Source: Adiantum capillus-veneris
Lineage: Eukaryota; Streptophyta; Polypodiopsida; Polypodiales; Pteridaceae
Assembly (NCBI GenBank): GCA_014529385.2
Contig: CM043963.1
Location: 68,847,912 to 68,911,911, forward strand
Direction: 5' to 3'
DNA length: 64,000 bases
The notes under the pieces were generated by a model, which saw nothing but the letters and a program-made list of their open reading frames with translations, did not search any database and was not told where the DNA came from. Within the stretch, counting starts at the first letter, position 1. Every line of letters starts with the position of its first letter. This document shows, one piece after another, positions 1 to 11,792 of this stretch. The position numbers were made by a program, and so were the translations under genes.

Positions 1-957
1 GGGTCCAATGAGCATTCAGGAGCCCCATGGCTTGCCTGATTCCTATTGGCCAGGAGGCAAAGGGGTCCAATGAGAGTTTAGTTTAATTATTTAATTACCT
101 AAAGCTCTCACAAAAGGGGAAAGGGGGACACATGTCTAAAGGCTATCACTTATGCTGCTTAATTCCTATTGGCTTGACCTGGGGAGGTCCAATGAGGCAA
201 AGGCCAGACTTATTTAGCAGCTAGGGCTCGCCCAAGAGAGAGGGGGGGGCTGATTTTTGCTTGGCATTGACACACACACTCTCACACTTGACCATGTGTG
301 AAGGGAAAATACTCTATCTCCTCCCAAGCTTTAATGGAGAGCTCATCACCTACTCCAAGCTTGTGAGATAGAAGCCTACATCAACACTCTCTTGGCATGT
401 GGATGCAAATCCAACCAAGAGCCAAGCTTCAATGCATGCTCATCTTCTCTACCAAGCTAATTACTAAGCTAAGCTATGCTAATATGAGTGATTATGTGAG
501 GAGATGTACTTCTTTCTCGTAAGTTACTTCTTTTTCCTCTCAATCTACTCTCATACCCTGCTAGCTCTCACCATCTTCGAAGGTGTGTGAGGTCTTGGGT
601 CTGAGAACGGGGATAATTCAAGTTGTGTTTGATTAAGTGTTTTGCTTGGTGTATGAAGCTTCCATCTTCATTGCACTAGCTAGTATTGAAGGAACACAAA
701 GAATTGTATTGTACAATGTCTCTCTTGATGGGAGAAACCATAATACAAAGCCTTTTGGAGGGGGGACCGGCTCCATGCAAATCCGGTCCTCAACTGTTGT
801 CAATAGCTTAATTGCTCTCTCTTTTGAAAGTATTGTCCATGCTATCTAACTAGGTGTTATGCTTTTTGTTGCTCTCTCCACCCAAGCACTCTTGTAATTC
901 TCATTAGGAATCAACTCTAATGAAATGCTCACTATGTTCATGCTAATTTCCGCTACA
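1..957. other. Unassigned LTR-like segment
   Basis: No credible gene. The first 240 bases contain three imperfect repeats around TTCCTATTGGC...GGTCCAATGAG. The right part ends near 957 with CCGCTACACA, which looks like an LTR 3' end, and then passes abruptly into the truncated A-family LTR. The 70-residue frame near 637-849 has no recognisable domain. The window edge cuts the element. Confidence 0.35.
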
Positions 958-969
958 CATAAGATTTTA

Positions 970-1390
970 GGCCATTAAATGTTACAATCGACATCGACAT
1001 CGTCACCGACATAGAGTCAGAATTCAGCAGATAAAGATTTGCAGATTTCAGCCATTAGTGTTTTCAGATTTCAGCCCGTCTCGTCGTCGACATCGTCGGC
1101 AAGTCCAAGTATTGTAGAGATTTGTGCAATCATAAGTAGACCACTCTCGCCATAGGGAGTGGGGCCTTCGGAGGAGGGTTTTACAACATCTCTGGTGTTG
1201 TATTCTCTTCTCTATCTCTCAGTCTCATGCACTTCCATTCACAGTGTCCATTCACTTTGTTTGTGTCCATTGCACTCTCTCACTAAAGGAACGAAAGGCT
1301 CTCCCTTCCGTAAGTAAAAGGAACCCTTGAGCACAGTTCGGAGCACTCATCTTGAGCAAAAGTTAAACATTCATTCCGTTGCACCTTACA
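970..1390 (+). repeat. Truncated 5' LTR of element A, copy 1
   Basis: The segment matches 4160-4575 and 6345-6759 almost base for base (GACATCGTCACCGACATAG, GGAGTGGGGCCTTCGGAGG) and ends CCGTTGCACCTTACA directly before a primer-binding site. Its first 800 or so bases, present in the other copies, are missing. Confidence 0.8.
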
Positions 1391-1391
1391 T

Positions 1392-1403
1392 TGGTATCAG
1401 AGC
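1392..1403 (+). promoter_or_regulatory. Primer-binding site of element A
   Basis: TGGTATCAGAGC, complementary to the 3' end of plant initiator tRNA-Met, one base after the LTR end. Confidence 0.85.
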
Positions 1404-3349
1404 TTTGGCAATGTTCTGTATCACTCAAGGAAAGAACCACAAGAATTTTTTTGCTTGTTCGAACCCAAGTTCACCGGGGCGTGTCGATTCCTAATCGTGT
1501 TTTTGAAGAGTGACAGGAATCCCAAGAAAGAAGGGCTTGTCCAGCCTCCCTCTTTTCACTCATTGAGAGCGGACCGTGCACTTAGCGGCCGGCCAAATCG
1601 ATCTGAGGTGGGAAAAGCAACCTTGGTGTGAGCGCAAGGCCGCCAAGCGGTGCGCCCGCAGAAAAGAGCAAAACTCGGGTGAAGAGAAGATCCTTCTCGA
1701 ACACAGATTGCAAGCAAAAGCAAAACCGCAAGAACCTCAAGACCCTCAAGAACCCCAAGACCCCAAGTTCCTTGTGAACTTAAGAACCCAAGACCCCCAA
1801 GAACCCAAGTTCCTCGTGAACTTAAGAACCCAAGACCACAAGAACCCACGACTTCAGTGGATGGTCATCCTCGAAGCGGAAAAGATACTTCGCTTGGAGG
1901 TGATGAGCATGAGAGAGGCGAAGAAGAATTTTCCCCACCAGGAGGTTTTTCCGACCCTCCCCTTTCCCCATCTACGCCAAGGATTGCACTAACTCCTATG
2001 GAGGCTTTCGACAAGATGGTGATGGACATGAAGTTAGAACGTGAAGCACGAAAAGCAAAAAGAAAGGCCTACAAAGAGCAAAGGGCAGCCATAGATCGTG
2101 AATACGAAGAAGGAATGGCAGCCATAAGGCGTGAAACAAAAAAAAGACAACCTGAATTTGATCGCGAGAACAAAGTAAGAAAAGAGAAGAGTTACACATG
2201 AAGAGTTCTTGCGACTCTTTTCAATTGTACAGGCGCAGTTTGAACAGAATCAGGAGAAGGAGACTCTCTCAGTCTCTTCTTCTCCAAAGCATGATACACA
2301 TGATTTGCATGACGATGATAAGCATGATGATTTGAATGACGATGATAAGCATGATGATTTGGATGATAATGATGAGTATGATGATTTGCATGATCAAGAT
2401 GTGATTTCTCACAAGCATGATGATTTGCATGATCAAGATGTGATTTCTCGAGAGCATGATGATTTGCATGAAGATGACGTGATTGTTCACAAGGATGATG
2501 AGTTAGTTGATGCTTTTTCTGGCGAAGCTAACCTCATTGCAGATTCAATCAATCACGAAGGATCGATCTTGGCTCTCGAGCATCGGTCCAAAGCACCCCT
2601 TAACGAAGAACCGATCTTGGCTCTCGAGCCTCAGTCCAAAGAACCCTCACAGGAAGTATTATGTGTTCGCATGATTAGTACGCACGCATTGTTCGAGTGT
2701 TTCATTCGTGATCGTTTCCTGTATTTTCGTCAGTGTCTTTATGTGGTCCCTTTTCCTAGGCATGACTGCGGATTATTCATGAAAAGCTGAAAAGTATGTA
2801 TGTAAGGAAGTCACATTCCATGTGTCTTCCTTGGCATGACACATTCGTAGAACGAGCACATGAAAGTATGAGCACCAAGCATAGGCATTTCCGTTGTGAA
2901 TTGCCAAAGTTGATTCCTCTAGATCATAAGAGAAAGATTCGATCTCATTGTTTGCGTGTATTGTGGTGAACGGTTTGGCACTCCGTCTCTTTGTTCATCT
3001 ACATTGCATGCACGGTCTATTAGGACGACAGGATTTTTTCCACTCACTTTACATGGAATAGGTATGTTCATGTTTTTGTGTTGGAAGTGGTTTCACGAAT
3101 TTTCAGCCATGGAGATTCTTGAAGAAGAAAGAAGCATGACTATCGATAAAGTTGAAGCATTGAAGAAGCTACAAAAGACTGTCGCTTTCAGCACGGCCCA
3201 AAGAAGCAAGCGTTGCAGACCTTTATGAAGTTCAAGTACCGCACGATCCACACATCCGAGTGGGCTGGCGAAGAGTCCCTTCCAAGATTCCGGATGCTTT
3301 TGGCGATCTCCCTCGACGCCATGCAGTTTGGTACCAGTACCTCACTTTG
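1404..3349 (+). pseudogene. Internal region of element A with gag-like and acidic-repeat ORFs
   Basis: Under 2 kb between primer site and polypurine tract, with no protease, RT or integrase, so this is a non-autonomous element. A basic, charged frame covers 1857-2201 (KLEREARKAKRKAYKEQRAA, helical, gag-like). A second frame at 2209-2790 has tandem acidic repeats of the form HDDLHDQDVIS (2290-2510) and then HALFECFIRDRFLYF. The latter block is conserved in the A copy at 17026-17733, where the frame is open for about 250 residues; here it is broken near 2790-2960. Function unknown; probably mobilised by a gypsy element with similar LTR ends, such as E. Confidence 0.55.
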
Positions 3350-3361
3350 AAAAGGAGGGGA
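3350..3361 (+). promoter_or_regulatory. Polypurine tract of element A
   Basis: AAAAGGAGGGGA immediately precedes the 3' LTR start. The same tract occurs at 5524-5535. Confidence 0.8.
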
Positions 3362-4575
3362 TGTCACGTGACACATCCAACCCTATGTGTCCGTGGACAA
3401 GCTACAGCACGACAAGGGTTCAGTCAGTCCAGTCAGTCTAGATTTAGAAGTGTTATGGCACTTTTGTGAGTCTGTTCGCAGACCGTGCATGCCCAGGCAC
3501 TTCGTGTAGATGCATATCCTCTGGTTGCACACAGCATGATCATAAGCATTCCCATGAGAATCCTTCAAGGGAATTTTCCAGTGCATTTTAGCCTATTTTC
3601 CCTAGTTTTGACATTTTTCACTTATTATTTTTAAGTGACTTTTGTTGGAAAGTAGGTAGGGCAAATTGAGTTATAAGCAAACCTAGACTAGCACTTTCTG
3701 GCAGAAGAGGCAGCACGAGCACCTTACTCAACAGGCAACTTCTCAATAGAACCCAAGAGGCCTAGCATTTTTGCTCCATAGCAACCACCTAGCGTTTTTG
3801 GACCATATCAGCCATCATTTTTGCACTTGCAAATTCCGGCGACAGCAAAATATCAAATCAGCCTAGCGTTTTGTATTTGCAGGACAACCGGCTGCGGTAA
3901 AGCAGATTTTCAGCCCTAGCGTTTTTGCATCTGCATCATACCTCAACGTTTTTGCAGATCTTCGCGACGGAACATCAAGAACCACCAGCGTTTTCAGTTT
4001 TCAGCCCTTAGACACCGCAGATCAAGTCCCGAACCTCGCAGATCTCACCTTCCCGCAACAATTCCTCGCCACACGGTGGGATCCATCGAAGTTTACAGTT
4101 TCAGCCCCGAAAACGCAGATTTCAGCATCTGCGTTTTCTGCGTGTCGTCGTCGCATCGTCGTCATCGACATCGTCACCGACATAGAGTCAGAATTCAGCA
4201 GATAAAGATTTGCAGATTTCAGCCATTAGCATTTTCAGATTTCAGCCGTCTCGTCGTCGTCCTCATCGTCGTCGACATCGTCGAAAAGTCCAAGCATTGT
4301 AGAGATTTGTGCAATCATAAATAGAATACTCTCGCCATAGACAGTGGGGCCTTCGGAGGAGGGTTTTACAACGTCTCTGGTGTCGTATTCTCTTCTCTCT
4401 CTCTCAGTCTCATGCACTTCCATTCACAGTGTCCATTCACTTTGTTTGTGTCCATTGCACTCTCTCACTAAAGGAACGGAAGGCTCTCCCTTCCGTAAGT
4501 AAAAGGAACCCTTGAGCACAGTTCGGAGCACTCATCTTCAGCAAAGTTTAAACATTCACTCCGCTGCACCTTACA
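3362..4575 (+). repeat. 3' LTR of element A, copy 1 (1214 bp)
   Basis: Runs from TGTCACGTGACACATCC to CACCTTACA. The middle holds many short repeats of the phrase 'cctagcgtttttgca...tttcagccc'. The downstream part has GTGGGGCCTTCGGAGG followed by a TCTCT-rich stretch. It is about 1.2 kb like the copy at 5536-6759. Confidence 0.85.
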
Positions 4576-5061
4576 TCATTTGCCTCACATATTCGGCTTC
4601 ATGAAGTGTGTTCAGCATCCGGTGCTGATCTACTGCTTCACAGGTCTGGGGCATGCACGTAACGTTAGTGTGCCTCCGGGCTGGCCACCCTTTGCATATG
4701 CATATAGACTGCATTGTCTGAACACCCACTTATGGGCATGCCGCCCGACCTTGTCCAAGCGCCCTCATATATATTTCTTTTCTTGTTGGGTCGTGGGGAA
4801 TTTTATTAGGCATTTCCCTACCTCCCCTTGGGCACCTATTTATGGGTACCCACTTCCATCATCTGATCATTCTACGGGTCTTCTGCTCTGGTAGTCATGG
4901 GGGGCTGATTACCCCCTCTTCCCCACATCTAGCGTTTGTGTTCCCTGTCTCTCTCCCCTCTCTTATGCTTCCACACACGCGCTCTCACAAGTTGGATATT
5001 GCAAGCTAGGGTTGCAGCGCCATCTACTGCACCTTCTACACCAGCGTTTTGCCGTCAAGAG
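4576..5061. other. Unassigned spacer between A copies
   Basis: No gene or known repeat recognised. It contains ATATATATTTC and GGGCACCTATTTATGGGTACCC and ends GCCGTCAAGAG just before another TGTCACGTGACAC. It may be a piece of another LTR. Confidence 0.3.
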
Positions 5062-5535
5062 TGTCACGTGACACATCCAACCCTATGTGTCCATGGACAA
5101 GCTACAGCACGAAAAGGGTTCAGTCAGTCCAGTCGGTCTAGATTTAGAAGTGATCTGGCACTTTTGTTCGTCTGTTCGCAGACCGTGGATGCCGAGAAAT
5201 AGTCTTTTTCCAGTCACTTTACATGGAATGATTATGTTCATGTTTTTGTGTTGGAAGTGGTTTCAGGAATTTAGAGCCATGGAGATTCTTGAAGAAGAAG
5301 GAAGCATGACTCTCGACGAAGTAGAAGCATGAAAGAAGCCACGGAAGATTTTTTGTCGCTTTCAGCGCGGCCCAAAGAAGCAAGCATTGCAGACCTTTAT
5401 GAAGTTCAAGTACCGCACGACCCACACATCAGAGTGGGCCGGCGAAGAGTCCCTTCCAGGATTCCGGATGCTATTGGCTATCTTCCTCGACGCCATACAG
5501 TTCGGTACCAGTACCTCACTTTGAAAAGGAGGGGA
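5062..5535 (+). pseudogene. Rearranged A copy 2: LTR start fused to internal 3' end
   Basis: Bases 5062 to about 5192 match the first 130 bp of the A LTR. The sequence then jumps directly to the A internal 3' region (CAGTCACTTTACATGGAAT, equivalent to 3041 onward) and continues to the polypurine tract at 5524-5535. Most of the LTR and all upstream internal sequence are gone, as expected from deletion by unequal or illegitimate recombination. Confidence 0.7.
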
Positions 5536-6759
5536 TGTCACGTGACACATCCAACCCTATGTGTCCGTGGACAAGCTACAGCACGACGAGGGTTCAGTTA
5601 GTCCAGTCATTCTAGATTTAGAAGTGATTTGGCACTTTTGTGAGTCTGTTCGCAGACCGTGCATGCCCAGATACTTAGTGTAGATGCATATTATCTGGTT
5701 GCACACAACATGATCATAAGCATTCCCATCAGAATCCTTCAGGGGAGTTTTCCAGTGCACTTAGCCTATTTTACCTATTTTTGACATTTTTTTCACTTAT
5801 TATTTTTAAGTGACTTTTGTTGGAAAGTAGGTAGGGCAAATTGAGTAAGTTTGTATATAAGCAAACCTAGGCTAGCACTAATTGGCAGAAGAGGCAGCAG
5901 GAGCACCTTGCTCAACAGGCAACTTCTCAGCAAGACCAACCTCCGCAACTACTCTGGCGTTTTCTCCACAGAAGACCTAGCGTTTTTGCATCAGATCAGC
6001 TTTAACGATTTGTGCACAGTAGATTAGCCCCGGCGTAGTCAAGACACAGCAGATCAGCCTAGCGTTTTGCATTTGCAGAACAACCGGCAACAGCAAACAG
6101 ATTTTCAGCCCTAGCGTTTTTGCATCTGCATCACACCCTAGCGTTTTGCAGATTCTCCGCGACGAAACCTCAAGAACCATCAGCGTTTCCAGTTTTCAGC
6201 CCTTAGACATCGCAGATCAAGTCCCGAACCTCGCAGATCTCACCTTCCCACAGCAGTTCCTCGCCGCACGGTCAGTTTCCGAAAGGTTTACAGTTTCAGC
6301 CCGGAAAAAGGAGATTTCAGCATCTGCCTTTTCAGCGCGTCCTCATTGCCATTGACATCGTCATCGACATAGAGTCAAAATTCAGCAGATAAAGATTTGC
6401 AGATTTCAGCCCTTAGAGTTTCCAGATTTCAGCCCGTCTCGTCGTCGTCCTCATCGTCGTCGACATCGTCGGCAAGTCCAAGCATTGTAGAGATTTGTGC
6501 AATCATAAGTAGACCGCTCTCGCCATAGAGAGTGGGGCCTTCGGAGGAGGGTTTTACGTCTCTGGTGTCGTATTCTCTTCTCTATCTCTCAGTCTCATGC
6601 ACATCCATTCACAGTGTCCATTCACTTTGTTTGTGTCCATTGCACTCTCTCACTAAAGGAACGGAAGGCTCTCTCTTCCGTAAGTAAAAGGAACCTTGAG
6701 CACAGTTCGGAGCACTCATCTTGAGCAAAGTTCAAACATTCATTCCGCTACACCTTACA
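5536..6759 (+). repeat. 3' LTR of element A, copy 2 (1224 bp)
   Basis: Starts TGTCACGTGACACATCC after AAAAGGAGGGGA and ends CACCTTACA. Colinear with 3362-4575. It is followed by 23 bp and then the insertion of element B. Confidence 0.85.
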
Positions 6760-6782
6760 AAGAGATCCATCGTTTTCCTGTT

Positions 6783-8783
6783 TGTCACAAACGGGAGCGC
6801 ATAACAATATAAAATACATCCAGATAAATAGGATTTATCACTTATTACTGAAGCCAAAGGATATAGAGAAATAAATAGAGAGAGAGATAGAGAGTGAGAA
6901 GATCGACATAGTCTGGGGACCAGAAGATGGGCTGGTCCCCCCCCCCCATAATAGTATCTTTATTACTGCGGAGAAGTCTACACAAGCACTTGAACCGAAC
7001 GTATTACCACGCTCGTTCTAGAATAAGACTTGATGGTTCCCGGAAGCCTCAACTTCCGATTCCTAGGGCAAAACCCTATTCCAAGGAACTTCCGTTCCTT
7101 ATTCCAATTCCTCGAGAATCAAGGTTCTAGTCTCTGGATCTCACCTTCCAGACTCAGGGCATGGCATCCCTGCAACTCTTTTCCAACTCTCTTTCCAGAG
7201 TCTTCTTCCCGCAGAACAACTCTGCTTTCTCGGACACGAAGTCCTTACTTGGGAATCCCAACTTCCGGATCACAACTTGAGAGACTACCTCTCTCCGATC
7301 CATGGATCTACTTCCCAAACTCAGGTACGAAACCCCTGGGCTGATCTGGCTCTAGTTCCTCAGAGCGCTTTTCTCCTGCAGAGGCTCATACCTTCCTCTG
7401 CTCCTACTCCCTCACTAAGAGGAAGTACACCTGCAAACAAATACTCAGAGTTCATAACATGAAAATCGTTACCTTCAAAGTCTCGACGCTTGAAACGCAA
7501 CTCCGTTCTCGAAAAGCAATTCCCCGGAAGAGATCTCTTCATAGAAAATCCTCTCTTCCAATCCTACACACAAAAGAGGTGTGTTCTCGGGTTCCTTCTC
7601 GTAAATCAGCCCCGTCTACGACGTTTATAGGCTGAAAACAAAGAAAAACAGCAACTTGTCGCGATGAAAACGTGCTTCGTAGGCACTTCTTCGCGAGGGA
7701 ACTCGCGCACTAGGTCTTGGCGACATCTCGTACAATTGGGGCAGCCATGGGCATCACCGACAACGTCTTCTTTACGGCTGATATCTGCAGCAGCATCTCC
7801 TCCTTGCAAAGATTGGTCGTCTTCTCTGAGTAAGGGCATGTGATGCTTTTATAGCTCCTAGCCACGGGCACGAATAGCTGCTCGCATAGAGATCGCAGCA
7901 GTTTTTTTTTTTTTTTTTTCGAAAAATTTTTTTTGGTTTTTTTTTTTCACTGCTCTGCCAAAAAAAGAGAGAGAGAAAACGCTGGCTGATCTGTTGCCTT
8001 ATTTATCAAATGGCTGCCCACTTATTAAGTGGGCGGTCGGTCACCTTTAAAAATGATCTGAATCTGTCCAAAACTCGATAAAACCTTATAAGTTAAAAAC
8101 AATGCTTTCACAGAACTTCCCAGGCGTCCCTGGATGCAATCACATGCACACTTGCAATGCAGACATAGACTTCCTCGCGGGAAAGCATCTGCTTTCCCGA
8201 AAAGCAATCCCGCTTTCTCAGAAAGCATCTGTTTTTCCTCAAAGTTTCCTCTGAACCCATCTTCATTCAAGTGCTTGCTTTTTCCTTGTGCACAGTTCTA
8301 ACAAAGTTCAGAATTTCCTCCCCACTATGGATATTGCCTTTCCGATGCACCCGTCACCCACCTTGTGACGCATCAGGAATACCCATCACCTAGTCCTTTC
8401 CTACCGAACTTACGGTACAATCTCCTTCACGATGCTCTATGTCACCCATCCTATGACGCATCAGAGATGTCCGTTCCCGGATGGTCGGATACTTCTTTCC
8501 GATGCTCCCTGTCACGCATCCGATGTGACGCATCAAAAGTACCCGTTCCTGGTGGCCTTACAGATATTCCCGTTCTCAATGTTCCCGTCATTACTTTAAA
8601 TGACGCACTAGAAATACTCTGTACTCGGATGTCTCCAGTGAGAAAAGCCCTCTCACTTAAAATTCCAATAATTCATTTAGAATTATTTTTCCTTAGTGTT
8701 CCAAGCGAGAAAACCCTCTCACTTATAAATCCAATAATTCATTTAGTATTATTTTTCTGTAAGATAAAGCCAATTGAGCAACA
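6783..8783 (-). repeat. 3' LTR of element B (2001 bp)
   Basis: Bounded by TGTCACAAACGG and CAATTGAGCAACA on the plus strand. Contains T-rich tracts (7903-7950), several CCCGTTCC/GACGCATCA repeats (8340-8540), and a duplicated 'ctctcactta..aattccaataattcattta' motif near the end. Confidence 0.85.
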
Positions 8784-11159
8784 TCCCTCTCACTTATTAA
8801 CAGTTGTCCTCAACTGTAGTTGTCCTCAACTGTAGAGGTCCAACTGAACTGCTGGGGAGAAACCGGAAAGATTCCAAATCTTGCTCAATGGTGAGTTGAG
8901 CTAGTCCTTTCACAAAAGAGAACTTAAAAATTTAATTAAACAAAAATTCAATAATTCGATACTTACCTTACCGGTTCATGTCTTTCCTCTAGGACCTCGA
9001 GGATGTCCTTCACCTTTCATTAAAGCTATGAGCCATGTAAGAACTCGTCATTCGCGTCATTCCAACAGATTGGAAGTTTCCTCATCCGAGAATCTATTAA
9101 CTCGATTCCACCTTCTCAATTCCGAGAAGAATAAACCTCTAGAAATCAATCTAAGTCTATGTCCTTGAGCATAACCTTGCGCTATTAGTCCTGAGGATAT
9201 TAAACCTCTTGTGTCCTCCCGCATAGGGCATGTCGAGAGCATTAAGCTCATGTGAATCTTCCTATGGCAGAACAAGTGTGTCATCTTACCAAAGTAAGTT
9301 CTTATTCCGGGCCTTTGCTTTGGGTAGGCCAATTGTTCTGATCGAAAGTTTCCTTATCCGAGAGTCTGTTAACTTGATTCCGTCTTCTTAAATTCGAGAA
9401 GAATAATCTTCCTAGAAATCAATCTAGGTATCTGTCCTTGCGCATAATCGTGCGCTGTTAGCCTAGAGAGTATTAAACCTCTTGTGTCCTCCCACATAGG
9501 GAATGCCCAAGTCATAGAGCATTAAGCTCGATGTCTTTTTTTCACAAACAGAGTTTGCGATAACATTAAAGAAGGTTCTTGTTTCGGGCCGTCGCTCAAC
9601 GTAGGCAGACGGTTCCAATTCGAAGATTCCTTGTGCACGGCGGCACTTCCTTCCAATCTTTTCCTCCTGCGAGTTATTACCACCAGCAGTGTTTTCCAGA
9701 CGCCCATTAGAGTCTCTTCCTTACAATATCATAAAAAATAATTCACCTTGCGAGCATCAATGACGCCTTGCAAAATCTCAGGCAGATAGGATTCGAGCCA
9801 TAGCATTTTCTGAACGTACGTTCAAACCCGGTTCACAATAGAGCAAACCGTCTTTGAATTTCAGGGATGTTCTCCCATTTCAGGGATGTTCTTACCATTT
9901 TGAAACGGTTGGCGAACTATACTCTTACGAACATAATAGTTCAAATTTATTCCAGCAGCGTGTAAATGCTACTTGACCTGCTCATGGAGAAACATATACC
10001 GCAAACAAAAGTTGCTACTGTAATGGTAAAGGCACATAGCGTACTCAATGATCAACGACCATCGGAAAACCTCTTCTCCGTAGAGAAACTCAAATTCCTT
10101 CTACCAAACACATCTCAAATAGAGATTCTCGTGTCGGAATATTCTTGCGCGCAAAAAGGCGCTCAAGAGAGTATAACAAACTCTCGTCCAGTTCCTTGGC
10201 ATAGGTCTGCATCTTCGTGTGTTATCCATGTACTCAAAAGTGTACATAATTCTTAAGCTGTGTTAAAGTTTCGGTGAACCTGGGAAATTACCTTCCCTTC
10301 GTAAGATCCTTAGAGCGAAGACGCTCAACTTGATGATCACTTGGCTCGATCTTAGAGCAAAACCCGCTCATCAAATAATCTAGGATTTTAATCCTTGGAT
10401 TCCTCAAGCACAGGCCGTGTCGTCGCTTGTTCCTTCCCTCATAAAGAGAGTGTTCATTCACTTGTGCGAAAAGCACTACCATATCTTCCCTTACCGGGTA
10501 GGAGGTGTGGGCTTAAAGAGTACTCAAGCTTCATGAAAGCTTTTCTTTGCTTGAAAGCTCAGAATGGTTCCTTCATAATTTCCTACCCGCAGTAGCAAGT
10601 AATCTGTTCAAGAATTACAGGATACCAAATCAATAGTTGACCTTCCGGCTAGTCAAGCAAACCAATTCATCTCAGAAAACAATGTTTCAGTTTTGATCCT
10701 GCTCTCATAAACACTCGAGAGTGGTAGTCCCAGTTAGACATAACCATATCTTGTGCAAAAGAGCAAACAAGCACAATGCACTTTATGATTTCCTCAAAGA
10801 TGTAACTTTGATTGAAAACCTGCCCTCTCACGTAAAGTTCGAGGGTCTTCTATTCAAGAACTCGGGAGTTAGATTGAATTCCCTTACTCCAAACTTTCTG
10901 TGTTCAATGATTCCCGTCCCACTACGGGGATTGGATTCTATGTACACTAAGGTGTACACTTTCAGCTTTTATCGTTGACTCTACCATCTGCTACAAAGTA
11001 TTTTGCAGATGCGTCTACAAAATTCGGGCAAAAGTCCTTTGTTGAATTTCTTCATCTTTCCTTCCTCAGAGAGGATCGAGAGTGGAGCTACCTTGGCAAG
11101 AGTGAACCATTGCTTGCTTTGACTCGCTCGTGTTCCTATTGGGAAAACCGATCCCAATC
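8784..11159 (-). other. Noncoding internal spacer of element B
   Basis: No convincing coding sequence. It contains a direct repeat of about 185 bp, at about 9066-9250 and 9346-9531 (period about 280 bp), sharing TCGAGAAGAATAA, AGAAATCAATCTA and TATTAAACCTCTTGTGTCCT. The rest is a patchwork of short 'gagaa...ttctc' words. Bases just inside 8784 read GAGAGGGA on the minus strand, a likely polypurine tract. Confidence 0.5.
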
Positions 11160-11779
11160 TTCTTAGATGCCTTCCTCAAAGTGTAGAGGAAAAAAAAAAA
11201 TTGTCCGAAAATTCAACCTTGAATTGAATCCAAGTCTTATTGTAAGTTCCTTGCAGAGCTTTGGTATACCACCAAGTACTTGCAATCCCCTTGAGGTGTT
11301 TGGTCACATGCCTCACCTTCGACGCTTCTCAGAAATTGCCGTTTGCAAAAGCAACTTCAAACTGTCGAATGAAAGCAGTAGCTTTCAGGACATCTTCCCT
11401 TCCGTCAAAAGTATCAAACTTGACTGGTCACTGGAGTGTTCCTAGGTCTAGAGACCTTCTACATATCCTTCCCGAAATGACGGGATTTCATGGCTATAGT
11501 TCTGGATTGACGTTCATGGATATTTTCTGGATTCTGAAGGATCTCGAGCATTCCACTCCTTGGATTCTCTAGGTTCTTGAGCATCATGCTCTTGTCGCCT
11601 TCTCAGAGAATCCCAAGTCTTGTGTCGACTTCTTGCAGAGAGAAATTTTTTTTCCAACTCTGCGAGCTTTTCATGCAGGACTTAGGTTTCCGTCTACTTA
11701 CTTCTCTCTTGGCTTGTCATGGCTTCTTCCCGTATCTTCCCATACTCGTCCTCCTTTACAGAGAAAGAGAGGAGACCAT
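11160..11779 (-). pseudogene. Decayed gag of element B
   Basis: Minus-strand fragments in shifting frames match the gag of element C: FDGREDVLKATAFIRQFEVA near 11430-11350 (C has YNGRRDISKALSFIRQFEVA), then VRHVTKHLKGIASTWW and TWIQFKVEFSDNFF down to about 11180. Several stops and frameshifts. The zinc knuckle, protease and pol are absent. Confidence 0.7.
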
Positions 11780-11791
11780 GCTCTGATACCA
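11780..11791 (-). promoter_or_regulatory. Primer-binding site of element B
   Basis: The minus strand reads TGGTATCAGAGC next to the LTR end (TTTGTGACA): the initiator tRNA-Met site. Confidence 0.85.
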
Positions 11792-11792
11792 C

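Noticed and set aside
1392-1403. TGGTATCAGAGC as part of a tRNA gene
   Set aside because: Only the 3' complement of the tRNA is present at each LTR edge, so these are primer-binding sites; no tRNA gene fold was found.
2269-2490. Minus-strand Ile/Met-rich ORF
   Set aside because: Antisense shadow of the acidic HDDLHDQ repeat of element A.
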